A stretch of DNA of 64,000 bases from an uncultured Pseudomonadota bacterium (GCA_902826775.1 CADEHE010000002.1:124001-188000); one strand, 5' to 3'; counted from the stretch's first letter, positions 25,705 to 37,202 are shown. Notes: generated by a model from the letters alone, not told the origin. Numbers and translations are program-made.

Positions 25705-26870
25705 GCCGCGTGCGCCCCGGTCAGTGCGCGCGATGCGACATGCAGATACGGCAGCACCGCCTGCGCAGTGCGCTCGGCATTGTCTTGCCGCAAGGATTCG
25801 TGCAACCGCGCGAAGTGCTCGAGCATCTTGTTGCGCGCCTCCTTGTCACCCAGCAGATCGGATAGCGCCGCTGCCAGCTTTTCCGGTGTGGCGTTATCTT
25901 GCATGTACTCGGGCACCACTAACTCATTCGCCAGCACGTTGGGCAATCCCACAAAGGGCAAGGTCATCTTGCGCGACATGAGATAGTAACTCAGCTTCGA
26001 CAGGCGATAGGTGATAATCATCGGGCACTTGAACAAAGCCGCTTCGAGTGTCGCCGTGCCCGATGCAACCAATGCAACATCAGCGCACGCCAGTGCGTGC
26101 TGCGCGTGCGCGTGCATCAAGCGCACGCGTTCGGGATCGATGTCGCTGCTAGCGAGCGCTTGTTCGAACAACGAGCGTGTCGGCTGCGAAACCAAAGGCA
26201 CCAGAAAAAGCGCTTCCGGCTGCTTGCGCAGCAACGCCGCCGCCGTTTGCACAAATAGCTGAGCATGGTATTGCAATTCGCTCACGCGGCTGCCTGGCAG
26301 CAACGCGATCACGGGGCTGGTCCGCGCCAAGCGCATTTGCGCACGTGCTTCGGCGCGATCGAACTGCAATGGCACCATGTCAGCGAGCGGGTGGCCGACA
26401 AAACTCACCGGCACACCAGCGCGCTCGTACAGTTCGGTCTCGAAAGGGAACAGCGTCAGCACACGCGAAACGGCGCGCTTGATGCCTTCCATGCGGTCGG
26501 CGCGCCAGGCCCAAACTTGCGGCCCTACATACTGAATGGTTGGAATACCAGCGGCTTTGAGCTTCGCCTCCAAACCCAAGTTGAAATCCGGCGCGTCGAT
26601 GCCGATGAAAACACTGGGACGTTCGCTCAAGAAATAGCGCATCAACTGCTTGCGTATGCTCAGCAGTTCGCGGAAATGCCGCAACACTTCCACGTAGCCG
26701 CGCACGGCCAACTTTTCCATCGGAAACAGCGTGTGGGCGCCGGCGGATTGCATCCGCGGCCCTGCGATGCCAACAAACTCGGCTTCGGGCACCTGGCGCC
26801 TCACGGCCTTGATCAGGCTAGCCCCTAACAGATCTCCCGAAGTTTCACCTGCGACAATGCCAATTTTCAT
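25701..26870 (-). CDS. lpxB: Lipid-A-disaccharide synthase
   Basis: 389 residues, a full-length GT19 enzyme. [40 protein letters not shown] and [11 protein letters not shown] are family motifs. It joins UDP-2,3-diacylglucosamine to lipid X to give the lipid A disaccharide at the inner face of the membrane. It lies 73 bases after lpxA. Confidence 0.96.
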   Translation of the reverse strand: MKIGIVAGETSGDLLGASLIKAVRRQVPEAEFVGIAGPRMQSAGAHTLFPMEKLAVRGYVEVLRHFRELLSIRKQLMRYFLSERPSVFIGIDAPDFNLGLEAKLKAAGIPTIQYVGPQVWAWRADRMEGIKRAVSRVLTLFPFETELYERAGVPVSFVGHPLADMVPLQFDRAEARAQMRLARTSPVIALLPGSRVSELQYHAQLFVQTAAALLRKQPEALFLVPLVSQPTRSLFEQALASSDIDPERVRLMHAHAQHALACADVALVASGTATLEAALFKCPMIITYRLSKLSYYLMSRKMTLPFVGLPNVLANELVVPEYMQDNATPEKLAAALSDLLGDKEARNKMLEHFARLHESLRQDNAERTAQAVLPYLHVASRALTGAHAA

Positions 26871-26943
26871 AGTTTGGCTTTACCGACGCGCGTTGCCCCT
26901 CCACCGCAGCGCTGACGGCGCGCGCAAATGCAACAGACGAGTT

Positions 26944-27720
26944 TCAACGCATGATGCCCCGCGTGCTGCGCTCAATGAACTCGAGAAATATCTTGAGTTC
27001 CGGCTGCGCCGGCACCAAAGCCGCGAGTTGCGCTTTCGCTTGTTCCAGCAACAGACCGCTGCGATAAAGCGTCTTGAATGCACGTTTGATGTTGAGCACC
27101 GCGGCATCGCTGAAACCGCGCCGGCGCAAGCCGCGGGTGTTGATCCCGTGCGGCTTGGCCGGATCGCCTTGCGCCAGCACGTAGGGCGGCAAATCTTGCA
27201 ACACCGCGCTGCCGACCGAAGTCATGCAATGCGCGCCGACGTGGCAGAACTGATGCACGCCGGTAAAGCCGCCCAGCACGGCGTAGTCGCCCACCTGAAC
27301 ATGGCCGCCGAGCTGCGTGTTGTTGGCAAATACGGTGTTGTCGCCGATGCGGCAATCGTGCGCAATATGCACATAAGCCATGAACAAGTTGCCTGTGCCG
27401 ACGCGCGTGACTCCCTCATCCTGCACGGTGCCGCGATTGAGCGAGCAGTACTCGCGAATTGTGTTGTCGTCGCCGATCTCAAGCGCGGTGGGTTCACCCT
27501 TATACTTTTTGTCTTGCGGTTCGTCACCGATGGAACTGAAAGGAAAGATACGGTTGTTGCGTCCGATTCTGGTGTGCCCGGTAACGACGACGTGCGCGCC
27601 GATCACGCTGCCTGCGCCGATTTCAACGTGCTCGTCGACAATGCTAAAGGGGCCAACACGCACGTCCGGCGCTAGCCGCGCGTGCGGATGCACGATGGCG
27701 GTTGGGTGAATCGCCGTCAC
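26944..27720 (-). CDS. lpxA: Acyl-[ACP]--UDP-N-acetylglucosamine O-acyltransferase
   Basis: 258 residues from a GTG at 27720 that overlaps the fabZ stop (GTGA). Left-handed beta-helix hexapeptide repeats run from [22 protein letters not shown]; the catalytic His lies in [13 protein letters not shown]-like [13 protein letters not shown]. It transfers 3-hydroxyacyl chains from ACP to UDP-GlcNAc, the first step of lipid A synthesis. The longer frame upstream lies inside fabZ and was rejected. Confidence 0.95.
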   Translation of the reverse strand: MTAIHPTAIVHPHARLAPDVRVGPFSIVDEHVEIGAGSVIGAHVVVTGHTRIGRNNRIFPFSSIGDEPQDKKYKGEPTALEIGDDNTIREYCSLNRGTVQDEGVTRVGTGNLFMAYVHIAHDCRIGDNTVFANNTQLGGHVQVGDYAVLGGFTGVHQFCHVGAHCMTSVGSAVLQDLPPYVLAQGDPAKPHGINTRGLRRRGFSDAAVLNIKRAFKTLYRSGLLLEQAKAQLAALVPAQPELKIFLEFIERSTRGIMR

Positions 27721-28184
27721 AAGTCCTTGACCGTGGACAGCAGCTCGGCTTCGGCGCTGATTTGATCGTTGACGCGCGCTTCGCCGCGAAACTTCCATAG
27801 CCCGCGCGTTACCCGCAGCAGTTCGACATGAACATGGAGCTGATCTCCGGGAAACACCGGGCGCTTGAACCGCGCGCCGTCGATGCCGACAAAGTAGACG
27901 ACGTGCTCGTTGCCGGGCACTTTGCCCATGGTGCGAAAGCCCAGAATCGCCGCTGCTTGCGCCATCGCCTCGACGATGAGCACACCCGGCATCACCGGAT
28001 GCTTGGGAAAATGGCCTTGAAAGAACGGTTCATTGATGGTGACGTTTTTCAGCGCCACGATGCTCTTGCTCGGCTCGCAGGCGAGCACTTTATCGATGAG
28101 CAAAAAAGGATAGCGGTGCGGCAAGTAGCTGAGCACTGCTGCCAAATCCATAGCACCGCCAGGTTGCGCGTCTGTGGCTGTCAT
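27717..28184 (-). CDS. fabZ: 3-hydroxyacyl-[ACP] dehydratase FabZ
   Basis: 155 residues with the hot-dog fold motifs [11 protein letters not shown] and [20 protein letters not shown], holding the catalytic His and Glu. It removes water from 3-hydroxyacyl-ACP in fatty acid elongation. Its position between lpxD and lpxA is conserved in proteobacteria, where it competes with LpxA/LpxD for hydroxyacyl-ACP. The ATG overlaps the lpxD stop (ATGA). Confidence 0.96.
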   Translation of the reverse strand: MTATDAQPGGAMDLAAVLSYLPHRYPFLLIDKVLACEPSKSIVALKNVTINEPFFQGHFPKHPVMPGVLIVEAMAQAAAILGFRTMGKVPGNEHVVYFVGIDGARFKRPVFPGDQLHVHVELLRVTRGLWKFRGEARVNDQISAEAELLSTVKDL

Positions 28185-29221
28185 CGTTTGCTCTGTTTCT
28201 CCAGGTCTGCGAGTCGTTGTGCCAATTCGTCCAAGCGGTTCAAGTGCGCGGCGCGGGTGAGCCAGTTGCGATGCTCTGCCAGCGGCATGATGCCGGTGTA
28301 GACGCCCGGCTTGTGTATCGATTTCGTCACGAGGCTAAAGGGCGAGATCGTCACGCCGTCGCAAATTTCGAGATGACCGAGTATGCCTGCGGCGCCGCCT
28401 ATCTGGCAATGGCGTCCGATTCTCGCGCTGCCGGCAATGCCCACGCAAGCGGCAACGGCGGTGTGCGCGCCGATCTGCACGTTGTGGCCGACTTGAATCT
28501 GGTTATCGAGTTTGACGCCGTCCCCGATCACCGTATCTTCGATCGCACCACGATCGATTGTGGTGTTCGCGCCGATCTCGACATCATCGCCGATCACCAC
28601 ACCGCCGACCTGCGGCACTTTAAGCCAAGCCCCGCCGCCGGCGTCGGCCTCGTGCGCAAAGCCAAACCCGTCGGCACCGATCACCGCTCCGGCATGGATG
28701 ATCGCACGCATGCCAATGCGGCAGCGCTCGTAGACCACCACATTCGAGTAAAGGCGGCTGTGCGCACCGATCACTGACTCAGCGCCGATGTGACAGCCGG
28801 CGCCAATGATCGTATGCGCCCCGATGCGCACCCCCGCGGCAATGCTAACGTGCGGCCCGATACTCGCGGAGCGATCCACTTCGGCGCTGGCGTCGATGCT
28901 GGCGCTGGCATGTCTGCCCACGGGCTCGGGCCGCGGCGGATTCAGTAGTGCCGAGACGCGCGCGAAATAGGCGTACGGGTGTGCCGCAACGATACGCGGC
29001 AACGCGGTGGCCGCGCGCGCGGCGGGCGCCAGAATGACGGCACCCGCGCGGGTGCCGGCGAGTTGGGCACGATACTTTGGATTGGCGAGAAAGGTAATAC
29101 TTTGCGCGTCTGCCCCCGCCAGGCTGGCCACGCGCGCGATTTGCGTCTGCCCGTTGCCCACCACCTCGCCGCCGAGACGCGCGGCAATTTCAGCTAGGGA
29201 CAGGGTGCGGGCCTCGCTCAT
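28181..29221 (-). CDS. lpxD: UDP-3-O-(3-hydroxyacyl)glucosamine N-acyltransferase
   Basis: 346 residues. An N-terminal uridine-binding domain ([22 protein letters not shown]) precedes a long hexapeptide-repeat helix, with the catalytic-His region [16 protein letters not shown] near residue 240 and a C-terminal helix. It adds the second acyl chain, on nitrogen, in lipid A synthesis. Confidence 0.96.
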   Translation of the reverse strand: MSEARTLSLAEIAARLGGEVVGNGQTQIARVASLAGADAQSITFLANPKYRAQLAGTRAGAVILAPAARAATALPRIVAAHPYAYFARVSALLNPPRPEPVGRHASASIDASAEVDRSASIGPHVSIAAGVRIGAHTIIGAGCHIGAESVIGAHSRLYSNVVVYERCRIGMRAIIHAGAVIGADGFGFAHEADAGGGAWLKVPQVGGVVIGDDVEIGANTTIDRGAIEDTVIGDGVKLDNQIQVGHNVQIGAHTAVAACVGIAGSARIGRHCQIGGAAGILGHLEICDGVTISPFSLVTKSIHKPGVYTGIMPLAEHRNWLTRAAHLNRLDELAQRLADLEKQSKR

Positions 29222-29267
29222 CGGCCGGGCAAAGTGGAACGATTAGCCCCAGGGTTGCAGCGCTAGG

Positions 29268-29804
29268 CTACTTGTCGGTGAGCGATTTGAGGATCTTGTC
29301 GGTGATATCGATGCGCGGGCTGGCGAACACCGGATCTTGCACGATCAGGTCGTACTTCTCCTGCTCAGCGATTTGCAGAATAACTTTGTTTGCGCGCTCC
29401 TGAATGGCGCCGAGTTCTTCGTTGCGCCGCATGTTCAGGTCTTCGCGAAACTCACGCTGTGTGCGCTGAAAATCGCGCGTCAGGGTGGACAGATCGCGCT
29501 CGCGCGCCTTGCGGTCGGCTTCACTCATCGTGAGACTGTCTTTTTCGATGCTCGCCTGCGTATCGCGAATCTGCTTTTCCATCTTCTGCAGCTCACCCGC
29601 GCGCTTCTCGAATTCCTTCTCGAGCTTGGCCTGAGCTTTTTTCGCAGGCGCCGCTTCGCGCAGAATACGCTCGGTATTTACAAATCCGATTTTCAGTTCG
29701 ACCGCGTATGCCGGCGCTGCAACCAGCCCTGCCAGCAGTGCTAAACCCAACCATCTCCGCGCGCGCGCCAGCGGCGCGAGCCAGTGTGTCAATTCAAGCC
29801 TCAC
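29268..29804 (-). CDS. skp: OmpH/Skp-family periplasmic chaperone
   Basis: About 178 residues. A perfect AGGAGG lies four bases before a GTG at 29804, which is preferred over the ATG at 29819. A signal peptide (GLALLAGLVAAPAYA) is followed by KIGFVNTERILREAAPAK and a long charged coiled coil (about residues 60-140) ending in YDLIVQD. Skp trimers hold unfolded outer-membrane proteins for the BAM complex; bamA is directly upstream. Confidence 0.92.
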   Translation of the reverse strand: MRLELTHWLAPLARARRWLGLALLAGLVAAPAYAVELKIGFVNTERILREAAPAKKAQAKLEKEFEKRAGELQKMEKQIRDTQASIEKDSLTMSEADRKARERDLSTLTRDFQRTQREFREDLNMRRNEELGAIQERANKVILQIAEQEKYDLIVQDPVFASPRIDITDKILKSLTDK

Positions 29805-29826
29805 CCAACCTCCTGTCATGCAAGCG

Positions 29827-32100
29827 CTAGAACACCGTTCCGAGCTGGAACTGGAACCGTTCGATGTCGTCATCTTTCTCTTTCTTGATCGGCACGCCAA
29901 ACGTTAGTTTGATAGGACCAATCGGAGAAAACCAATTTACTCCAACGCCGGCTGAGTAGCGAAGTTTACCCAGATCCAAGTTTTCGCCCTTGCCGTAGAC
30001 AGTGCCGGCGTCGACAAACAAACTCAGGCGGAAGGATTTGTCCTCTTTGGTGCCCGGCAAGGGAAATAAAACTTCGGCGTTGCCGATAATTCGGCGCGTG
30101 CCGCCAATTGCGTCGCCGTTGGTGTCTTTCGGACCGAGCGCGCCGGTCTTGAAGCCGCGCACCGAAGAAACACCGCCGGCGAAGAAGTTGTTAAAGAAAG
30201 GCAGTTCCTTGCCGCTGTAACCGCCGGCGTAACCGAACTCGCCGTTAAGCAGAACGGAAATCTGCGGGGTCAACGCCTTCAGCCACTGATGTTGGTAGTT
30301 GATCTTGTAGTAAGTGAGATCGCCGCCAGGCAAGCCGATTTCGCCGTATACGCGCTGCAGCCGGCCCTTGGTCGGATAGAAGATGCTATCGCGGCTGTCG
30401 CGCGCCCAGCCAAGGTCGCCGCGCAGCGTATTGTTGCGCTCGCCGAATTCATCGACAAACTCCTTGAACCGCAATGGGCTGTCGTCGAATACCTTCACGC
30501 GCGTTGCCTCGTAGGCAAGGCCGAGATTAATAGTGTCGGTCTCCGTCACTGGAATGCCGTAGCGCACGCCGGCGCCCGTGGTGCGGCGGCTGTAGCGGCC
30601 GATGTCGAGCGAATCGGAATCGACGTTGCGCTGGTAGATATCGAATCCGCGGCTGACACCATCGACGGTGTAGTAGGGGTCGGTAAAGGACAACAAATAA
30701 GTCTCGTTGACGCGGCCGTTGCTGATTTGCGCCGTCAGCTGATTGCCGGTGCCGAACACGTTGGCTTGACTGATTGAGCCGCTGACCACCACACCGTCCG
30801 AGCTGGAGTAACCGGCGCCCACTTGTAGCTGCCCGGTGCTGCGCTCCGTCACGCCGACGTTGATATCCACCTGATCGGTGGTTCCCGGCACCGGCGGCGT
30901 CTCAATGTTGACGTCGGAAAAGAAACCCAAGCGCTGGATGCGCTCGCGCGAGCGATTGATCTTGTCGATCGAGTAGTAGCCGCCTTCCATCTGCCGCATT
31001 TCGCGGCGCACGACCTCGTCGCGCGTTTTGACGTTGCCGCTAACGTTGATGCGGCGCACATAAACGCGCCGGCCCGGATCGACAAAGAAGGTAAATGCCG
31101 CGGTTTGCTTCTCTTTATTCAAATCGGGCACAGCGTTGATGTTGGCGAACGAATAGCCGTCGTTAGCCAAGCGATCGCCGATGCGCTTGGTCGATTCAGA
31201 CACGCGCTCGCGTGAAAAAGTCTCACCGGCTTTGACGTTGATGAGGCTGCGAATCTCCGATTCCGGCACGATCAAGTTGCCCGCGAGCTTGACCTCGGAG
31301 ATGGTGTACTTCGGTCCTTCGGTGATATTCGCGGTGATGTAGATCTCTTGCTTGTCGGGCGTAATCTGCACTTGCGTGGAGTCGATGTTGAACTCCAAAT
31401 AGCCGCGATTCAAGTAAAAGGAGCGCAGCGATTCAAGATCTGCCTGGAGTTTCTGCTTGGAATACTGATCATTCTTCGAAAACCACGAGAACATCCCGGG
31501 AGTACGTAGCACGAACACGTCTAGCAATTGCTTTTCGGTGAACGCCTTGTTGCCGACGACATTGATGCCTCGAATCTTAGCGACCTCTCCCTCGTCTATA
31601 TTGAACGCGACCGAAACGCGGTTGCGCTCCAAAGGGGAAACCACCGTTTCGACCTTGGCGGCGTAGCGCCCGCGCGTCAGGTACTGGCGCTTGAGCTCCT
31701 TCTCGGCTTTATCGAGCAGCGACTTATCGTAGATGCGCGTCTCGGCCAGGCCGATTTCTTTCAGCGCGTCTTTTAGCTGTTCTTTGGTGAACTCTTTCGA
31801 GCCGTTGATGGCAACTTCGGCGATCGCGGGGCGTTCCTCGACTGCGACGATAAGCACGTCTTGATCGTACTCCAGGCGCACATCGGAGAAAAATCCCGTG
31901 GCGTAGAGCGCTTTGACAGCAGCGATCGCTTTGGCATCGTCGAGCGTATCGCCAACCTTGATCGGCAGGTAGCCGAACACCGTGCCCGCCTCAATGCGCT
32001 GTATGCCTTCGACGCGCACGTCCTTGACGGTGAATGGTTCGATGGCCTGAGCCGTAGCGAGCCAAAACCAAAACCCGCCAGCGATAAAGTAACGACGCAT
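29827..32100 (-). CDS. bamA: Outer-membrane protein assembly factor BamA
   Basis: 757 residues: a signal peptide (to about Ala19), five POTRA domains (to about residue 420, first FTVKDVRVEGIQRIEAGTVF), then a 16-strand Omp85 barrel with the conserved VRGF motif (SSVRGFKTG) and a C-terminal Phe. It catalyses folding and insertion of beta-barrel proteins in the outer membrane. It lies between rseP and skp, as in most proteobacteria. Confidence 0.96.
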   Translation of the reverse strand: MRRYFIAGGFWFWLATAQAIEPFTVKDVRVEGIQRIEAGTVFGYLPIKVGDTLDDAKAIAAVKALYATGFFSDVRLEYDQDVLIVAVEERPAIAEVAINGSKEFTKEQLKDALKEIGLAETRIYDKSLLDKAEKELKRQYLTRGRYAAKVETVVSPLERNRVSVAFNIDEGEVAKIRGINVVGNKAFTEKQLLDVFVLRTPGMFSWFSKNDQYSKQKLQADLESLRSFYLNRGYLEFNIDSTQVQITPDKQEIYITANITEGPKYTISEVKLAGNLIVPESEIRSLINVKAGETFSRERVSESTKRIGDRLANDGYSFANINAVPDLNKEKQTAAFTFFVDPGRRVYVRRINVSGNVKTRDEVVRREMRQMEGGYYSIDKINRSRERIQRLGFFSDVNIETPPVPGTTDQVDINVGVTERSTGQLQVGAGYSSSDGVVVSGSISQANVFGTGNQLTAQISNGRVNETYLLSFTDPYYTVDGVSRGFDIYQRNVDSDSLDIGRYSRRTTGAGVRYGIPVTETDTINLGLAYEATRVKVFDDSPLRFKEFVDEFGERNNTLRGDLGWARDSRDSIFYPTKGRLQRVYGEIGLPGGDLTYYKINYQHQWLKALTPQISVLLNGEFGYAGGYSGKELPFFNNFFAGGVSSVRGFKTGALGPKDTNGDAIGGTRRIIGNAEVLFPLPGTKEDKSFRLSLFVDAGTVYGKGENLDLGKLRYSAGVGVNWFSPIGPIKLTFGVPIKKEKDDDIERFQFQLGTVF

Positions 32101-32256
32101 GTATGTGTGCCCGTGCCCCGATCGGCGCTATTGTTGTCGGATGCGGCATCGCGCAAACGCGCTGGTGGGCAGGCTCAGCTGAGCCCTGCTTGCCCGCGCC
32201 TGCCCTGCCGCGACTGCGCTCGCCGCAGCAGCACGGAACTACAGGTGACGCTGTGC
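32101..32256. other. rseP-bamA gap with a 14-base palindrome
   Basis: 156 bases without a gene. It contains the perfect palindrome GGCTCAGCTGAGCC (32172-32185) nested in a longer imperfect stem (GCAGG/CCTGC flanks). No T-run follows on the minus strand. It may stabilise mRNA or separate expression of rseP and bamA. Confidence 0.4.
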
Positions 32257-33636
32257 CTACCCTGAGAGCTGTCGCGAGATGTCGTTATAAAACGCTATCA
32301 ACATGAGCGCGAGCAGCAGCGCCATGCCGATTTGCTGCCCTAGCTCCATGAAACGATCGGAAACCGGGCGGCCCTTGATTGCCTCGGCGATATAATACAT
32401 TAAGTGGCCGCCATCCAATAATGGAATGGGCAACAAATTCAGGATGCCCAGGCTAATGCTCACCAGCGCAAGGAAGTTCAGGAACGACTTGCTGCCGCGC
32501 TTGACGCTCTGCCCCGCATAGTCAGCGATGGTGATCGGCCCGCTCAAATTGCGCAGGGACAGCTGTCCGGTGACCATCTTGCCCAGCATCTTTAAGCTGA
32601 AAACACTCACATCCCAAGTCTTGACCACTGCCGCGCCCATTGCGCCGATCGGGCCGTAGCTGTCCTTGCTTTGATAACGCTCGTACTGCGCGTCGTTTGC
32701 CTTGCCTTTCGCGTTGATGCGGCCGATTTCCTTGCCGTCGACGACTACCTTCTCGGGGATTACCTCTAGCGCGATCTCGGCACCGTGGCGCTGCACCCGC
32801 AGCTCGAGCGGCTGGCCGGCCTTCGCCGCAATCAGGCGCGCAAACGCCGCCCAATGCGGCATGGCAAGGCCGTTCACACTCAGCACACGGTCATCGGCCT
32901 GCAGACCCGCTTTTTCCCCGGCCCCGCCCTTGACTACTTCGCCAATGACCGGCGGAGCCGCCAGCGCCATCGGCACTAGACCGAGCTTGCCGAGAAAATC
33001 ACCTTCCATGTCTTGCTCGCCCAAACTGGTTAGATCGAGCTCGCGGGCGTGTGATTGTCCCGCGGCATCGCGCGTTTGCAGCGACACCTTGCCGCGCTCT
33101 ACCGCGTGCTCAAGCATGGCCCAGGAAAAGCGTTCCCAGCTTGCGACCGGGCGTCCGTCCACGCTCAGCACTTCTTCTTCCGCGCCGATGCCGGCCGCCG
33201 CCGCCGCAGTGGCCTGCAGGGGCTCGGCCACCACCGCCCTAACCCCCGGCACGCCGGCTACGTACAGCGCCCAATATGCGGCGATGGCTAGTAAGAAGTT
33301 AGCGAGCGGCCCGGCGACGACGATAATGATGCGTTTGGCCACCGGCTGCCGGTTGAATGCGCGGTGCGCCTCAGCGGCAGCAACCGGCGCTTCGCGCTCG
33401 TCCAGCATCTTCACGTAGCCGCCCAAGGGAAATGCGCCGATGGCCCATTCGGTGGCGTCGCGGCCCAGTTTCTTCATCGCCACCGGTCGGCCAAAGCCGA
33501 TCGAAAACCGCAGCACTTTGACTGCGCACCAGCGCGCCGCCAGATAGTGGCCGAATTCGTGCACAACGACGAGCAGCCCCATCGCGAGCAGGAACGGCAA
33601 GATGAAATCGAATAGGATGTTGGAAAGCTGTGTCAT
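32257..33636 (-). CDS. rseP: Site-2 intramembrane zinc protease RseP
   Basis: 459 residues with membrane helices at both ends. VVHEFGHYLAAR (about residues 24-35) has the HEXXH zinc site, and LLPIPLLDGGHL near residue 400 the third ligand Asp. Two PDZ-like domains lie between. RseP cleaves anti-sigma factor RseA after envelope stress and also removes signal peptide remnants. Confidence 0.95.
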   Translation of the reverse strand: MTQLSNILFDFILPFLLAMGLLVVVHEFGHYLAARWCAVKVLRFSIGFGRPVAMKKLGRDATEWAIGAFPLGGYVKMLDEREAPVAAAEAHRAFNRQPVAKRIIIVVAGPLANFLLAIAAYWALYVAGVPGVRAVVAEPLQATAAAAAGIGAEEEVLSVDGRPVASWERFSWAMLEHAVERGKVSLQTRDAAGQSHARELDLTSLGEQDMEGDFLGKLGLVPMALAAPPVIGEVVKGGAGEKAGLQADDRVLSVNGLAMPHWAAFARLIAAKAGQPLELRVQRHGAEIALEVIPEKVVVDGKEIGRINAKGKANDAQYERYQSKDSYGPIGAMGAAVVKTWDVSVFSLKMLGKMVTGQLSLRNLSGPITIADYAGQSVKRGSKSFLNFLALVSISLGILNLLPIPLLDGGHLMYYIAEAIKGRPVSDRFMELGQQIGMALLLALMLIAFYNDISRQLSG

Positions 33637-33649
33637 GAAACCACCTAAG

Positions 33650-34867
33650 CTAGTTCGTTACCGCCGCGACATTCGCCGCGACGCCATGCTGGCGCAGCCA
33701 CGCATGCGCTCGCAGGCGCGCCTGCTGGTCGGCCTGCAGCACCTGCTCCAACTCGCTCACAGGAAGCGGGGCTTGCTGCGCGAGCGCATCGCTGATCAGT
33801 GCCGCGATTTGAGTAAAGCCGATGCGCCCGGCCAGAAACGCTTCGACTGCGACCTCGTTGGCAGCGTTCAATATCGCCGGTGCGGTGCCGCCGGAGGCGA
33901 ACGCTGAGAGCGCTAAACGCACGCACGGGAAACGTTCCTCGTCGACCGCTTCGAACTGCAGCGCCCCGATTGCCACCAGATCGAGTTCGCGCACCCCGGC
34001 CTCGAGCCGGTCGGGATAACCCAGCGCGTACGCAATCGGCGTACGCATGTCGGGAAAACTCATTTGCGCCAGAGTGGAGCCATCCAGGTAGGTCACTAAC
34101 GAATGTATCACGCTTTGCGGATGCACCACGACTTGCACTTGCTCCGCGCGCGCGCCGAACAACCAGCACGCTTCGATCACTTCCAGTCCCTTGTTCATCA
34201 TGGTGGCGGAATCGACCGAGATCTTGCGCCCCATGACCCAATTCGGGTGTTTGCACGCCTGCTCAGGCGTCACCGTCGCCAACGCTGCCAAGGGCAAAGT
34301 GCGAAATGGTCCGCCTGATGCGGTCAACACGATGCGCCGCACGCCCACCTGCTCCAGCCCGCGCCCAAAATCGCGCGGCAGCGATTGAAACACTGCGTTG
34401 TGCTCGCTGTCGATCGGCAGCAGCAGTGCGCCGCTGGCGCGCACCGCATCCATGAACAGCGCGCCGGCCATCACCAGCGCCTCTTTGTTTGCAAGCAAAA
34501 CGCGCTTGCCAGCGTGGGCAGCCGCGAGCGCCGGACGCAATCCGGCCGCGCCGACGATCGCCGCCATGACACTATCGACCTCCGGCAACGCCGCCACGGT
34601 CTCGAGCGCCTGTGGCCCAGCCAGCACGTGCGTGCGGCAGCCGCCGCTCGCCAGCTGCTGCGTTAGCGCGCGCGCCTGCGCTTCGTCCGCCACGACGGCG
34701 TAGTCGGGACGAAAGCGTATGCATTGTTGCTGCAGCAGATCGATGCGGCTATGCGCCGTCAACGCGGTGACGCGAAATTTATCGCTGTGCCGCTCGATCA
34801 CGTCGAGCGTATTCACCCCGATGCTGCCGGTGGAACCGAGAATGGTGACGGCGCGCCGCAGGCCCAT
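33650..34867 (-). CDS. dxr: 1-deoxy-D-xylulose 5-phosphate reductoisomerase
   Basis: 405 residues. [16 protein letters not shown] is the NADPH-binding loop; [23 protein letters not shown] and [25 protein letters not shown] provide the metal and substrate sites. It makes 2-C-methyl-D-erythritol 4-phosphate, the committed MEP-pathway step towards isoprenoids, including the undecaprenyl diphosphate made by the nearby uppS product. Confidence 0.96.
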   Translation of the reverse strand: MGLRRAVTILGSTGSIGVNTLDVIERHSDKFRVTALTAHSRIDLLQQQCIRFRPDYAVVADEAQARALTQQLASGGCRTHVLAGPQALETVAALPEVDSVMAAIVGAAGLRPALAAAHAGKRVLLANKEALVMAGALFMDAVRASGALLLPIDSEHNAVFQSLPRDFGRGLEQVGVRRIVLTASGGPFRTLPLAALATVTPEQACKHPNWVMGRKISVDSATMMNKGLEVIEACWLFGARAEQVQVVVHPQSVIHSLVTYLDGSTLAQMSFPDMRTPIAYALGYPDRLEAGVRELDLVAIGALQFEAVDEERFPCVRLALSAFASGGTAPAILNAANEVAVEAFLAGRIGFTQIAALISDALAQQAPLPVSELEQVLQADQQARLRAHAWLRQHGVAANVAAVTN

Positions 34868-34873
34868 CGCCGC

Positions 34874-35719
34874 TCAGACTCGCGCGAAATAGGGTGCCGC
34901 AAATACGGCCGCGGCGGCCACCGGCAGCGTGGCGGTCAAGGCGTCGATACGATCCAACACACCGCCGTGGCCGGGCAATAGGCTGCCGCTGTCTTTGAGG
35001 CCCACTTGACGCTTCATCCACGATTCGAACAGATCGCCGATGATGCTCGCAACCGTGAGCGGCGCTCCCAACACAACGACTACGAACAAGGGCAGCGGCA
35101 ACTGCTCCCCGAAATTGCGGGTAGCAATCACCGCCAGCACCGCGAGCATCAAATAGATCGCGACTCCGGCGAAGCCGCCCAGCACACCCTCCCAAGTCTT
35201 GCCGGGACTGATGGCAGGCGCCAGCTTATGCTTGCCGTAACGGCGCCCCACGAAATAAGCCACGCTATCGGCCACCCACACCAGCGCCATGACTAACAAC
35301 AACGTATACGGGCTCAGCTCGCGCAACGCGACCATCGCCAACCAAGTCGGCACCAACACCAATATCCCCGTCGCCGCCACCAGTGCGCGCTGCTGCGGTG
35401 CCCAGCCAAATAGCAGCCAAGCCGGTGCCGCGGTAAACCAAAACAGCGCCGCCAAGGTGAACCACGGCAGCCAAACTTGGCCGACGGAAACATCATCCTG
35501 CGCCGTGGCATACGCCAGCAGGGCAGTGGCGATAACGCCGATCAGGGCCACGTAGGCGACGCGCAAGATGGTCTGCAAGCGCGCGAACGAAGACCATTCC
35601 CAAGCCGCATACAACAATATTCCGAGGGTCAGCATGCGCCACAAGCGCGGCGTCGCGAATAGCAATGCGCCGGCAAACAGTGCAAGCAATATAGCGGCGG
35701 TAACGATGCGCGTTTTCAA
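34874..35719 (-). CDS. cdsA: Phosphatidate cytidylyltransferase
   Basis: About 281 residues, eight or so membrane helices. The C-terminal signature KRQVGLKDSGSLLPGHGGVLDRIDAL and the DSVAYFVGRRYGKHKLAPAISPGKTWEG block are diagnostic. It forms CDP-diacylglycerol for phospholipid synthesis. The start is uncertain: the frame is open upstream into uppS, but the TTG at 35719 (giving MKTRIVTAAIL) matches the family N-terminus and avoids a 128-base overlap. Confidence 0.9.
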   Translation of the reverse strand: MKTRIVTAAILLALFAGALLFATPRLWRMLTLGILLYAAWEWSSFARLQTILRVAYVALIGVIATALLAYATAQDDVSVGQVWLPWFTLAALFWFTAAPAWLLFGWAPQQRALVAATGILVLVPTWLAMVALRELSPYTLLLVMALVWVADSVAYFVGRRYGKHKLAPAISPGKTWEGVLGGFAGVAIYLMLAVLAVIATRNFGEQLPLPLFVVVVLGAPLTVASIIGDLFESWMKRQVGLKDSGSLLPGHGGVLDRIDALTATLPVAAAAVFAAPYFARV

Positions 35720-35762
35720 GCTCGTCAGCCGGGTGAACGCGTGTGCGCGAGATGCAACATGC

Positions 35763-36554
35763 TCAGCCGCCAACCACCGTTTTCGACGCTTTGGCGCGGC
35801 CGCGCTGCTCCGCGACTTGTTCGCTGGTGCGCCCGAACCGGCGCTCGCGCTGTTGATACCATTGGATAGCCACATCCAACGCGCGCGCATCGAAATCCGG
35901 CCAGAGCGTGTCGGTGAAATACAACTCAGAGTAGGCTAATTGCCAGAGCAAGAAATTGCTGATGCGCTGCTCCCCGCCGGTGCGGATAAACAGATCCGGC
36001 TCTGGCGCGTAGTGCATCGACAGGTAAGGGGCCAGATCGGCTTCGGCCAGTTCTGCGGCACGTTGCGGCTGTTCTGCCAGCAAGCGCTGCATTGCCTGCA
36101 CGACATCCCAGCGGCCCCCATAGTTGGCCGCGATGGTCAGCGTCAAGCGCTGGTTGCTGGCCGTGAGCTGCTCGCCTGCTTCGATCAGTTCGACGATCTT
36201 GCGGTCGAAACGGCTTACATCGCCCACTACGCGAAAACGGATGCCGTTCTCATGCAATTCGCGTACTTCTTGCTGCAACGCGTTGAGGAACAGCTGCATC
36301 AGCAAGGACACCTCTTCCGCCGGCCGGCGCCAGTTTTCGCTGCTGAACGCGAACACCGTCAAGTATTCGATACCGCGCTCGGCGGCAGCGCGCACGATGG
36401 CGCGCACTGCTTCGCCGCCACGCTTATGGCCAGCGATGCGCGGCAGCAAACGGCTGCGCGCCCAGCGTCCGTTGCCATCCATGATGATCGCCACATGCCG
36501 CGGGACTGCACTCGAGTCGGGAACGCTTTGCGTAGAGCTGACAAATTTCTTCAT
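35763..36554 (-). CDS. uppS: Undecaprenyl diphosphate synthase
   Basis: 263 residues. [14 protein letters not shown] holds the catalytic Asp; [21 protein letters not shown] and [35 protein letters not shown] complete the cis-prenyltransferase motifs. It builds the C55 lipid carrier for peptidoglycan and O-antigen. The gene lies 90 bases after frr. Confidence 0.96.
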   Translation of the reverse strand: MKKFVSSTQSVPDSSAVPRHVAIIMDGNGRWARSRLLPRIAGHKRGGEAVRAIVRAAAERGIEYLTVFAFSSENWRRPAEEVSLLMQLFLNALQQEVRELHENGIRFRVVGDVSRFDRKIVELIEAGEQLTASNQRLTLTIAANYGGRWDVVQAMQRLLAEQPQRAAELAEADLAPYLSMHYAPEPDLFIRTGGEQRISNFLLWQLAYSELYFTDTLWPDFDARALDVAIQWYQQRERRFGRTSEQVAEQRGRAKASKTVVGG

Positions 36555-36644
36555 GTATCAGCCACTGACCTCAATTGTGCAACCGGGATACTGCTTCATG
36601 TGCGGCTCTCGGACCGGCAAACGCGTGGCGTGAGCGCAAGCGGC

Positions 36645-37202
36645 TCACATCGCCATCAAATCGGATTCTTTTTGTTGGAATAGCTTATCGATTTCCGCGA
36701 TGTAGCGGTCGGTCATCTTCTGCACATCGTCTTGCGCACGGCGCTCGTCATCTTCGGACACCTCCTTCTTCTTCAACATATCCTTGAGATGCGTCATGGC
36801 GTCACGGCGCACGTTGCGCACCGCCACGCGGGCGGTCTCGGCTTCGTGCTTAACTACTTTGGTGAGGTCGCGCCGGCGCTCTTCAGTCAACGCCGGCATC
36901 GGTACGCGCAGCATTTCGCCTTGCGACGCCGGATTAAGGCCAAGGTCCGAAGTGCGGATGGCTTTCTCGATCGCTTGCAGCATCTTCTTTTCGTACGGCT
37001 GCACGCCCAGGGTGCGCGCGTCAATTGCCGTCACGTTGGCGACTTGGTTGAGCGGCGTCGGGTTGCCGTAATACTCCACCACGATCTGATCGAGCAGGCC
37101 GGTATGCGCACGGCCGGTACGCACTTTGGCGAATTCGTGTTTAAGTGATTCGATCGACTTTTGCATCTTTTGCTCGGCGGTCTTCTTGACGTCGGCAATC
37201 AT
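36645..37202 (-). CDS. frr: Ribosome recycling factor
   Basis: 185 residues, the standard length. [28 protein letters not shown] and the C-terminal [28 protein letters not shown] are diagnostic. With EF-G it splits post-termination ribosomes. It lies 58 bases after pyrH, as in most proteobacteria. Confidence 0.97.
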   Translation of the reverse strand: MIADVKKTAEQKMQKSIESLKHEFAKVRTGRAHTGLLDQIVVEYYGNPTPLNQVANVTAIDARTLGVQPYEKKMLQAIEKAIRTSDLGLNPASQGEMLRVPMPALTEERRRDLTKVVKHEAETARVAVRNVRRDAMTHLKDMLKKKEVSEDDERRAQDDVQKMTDRYIAEIDKLFQQKESDLMAM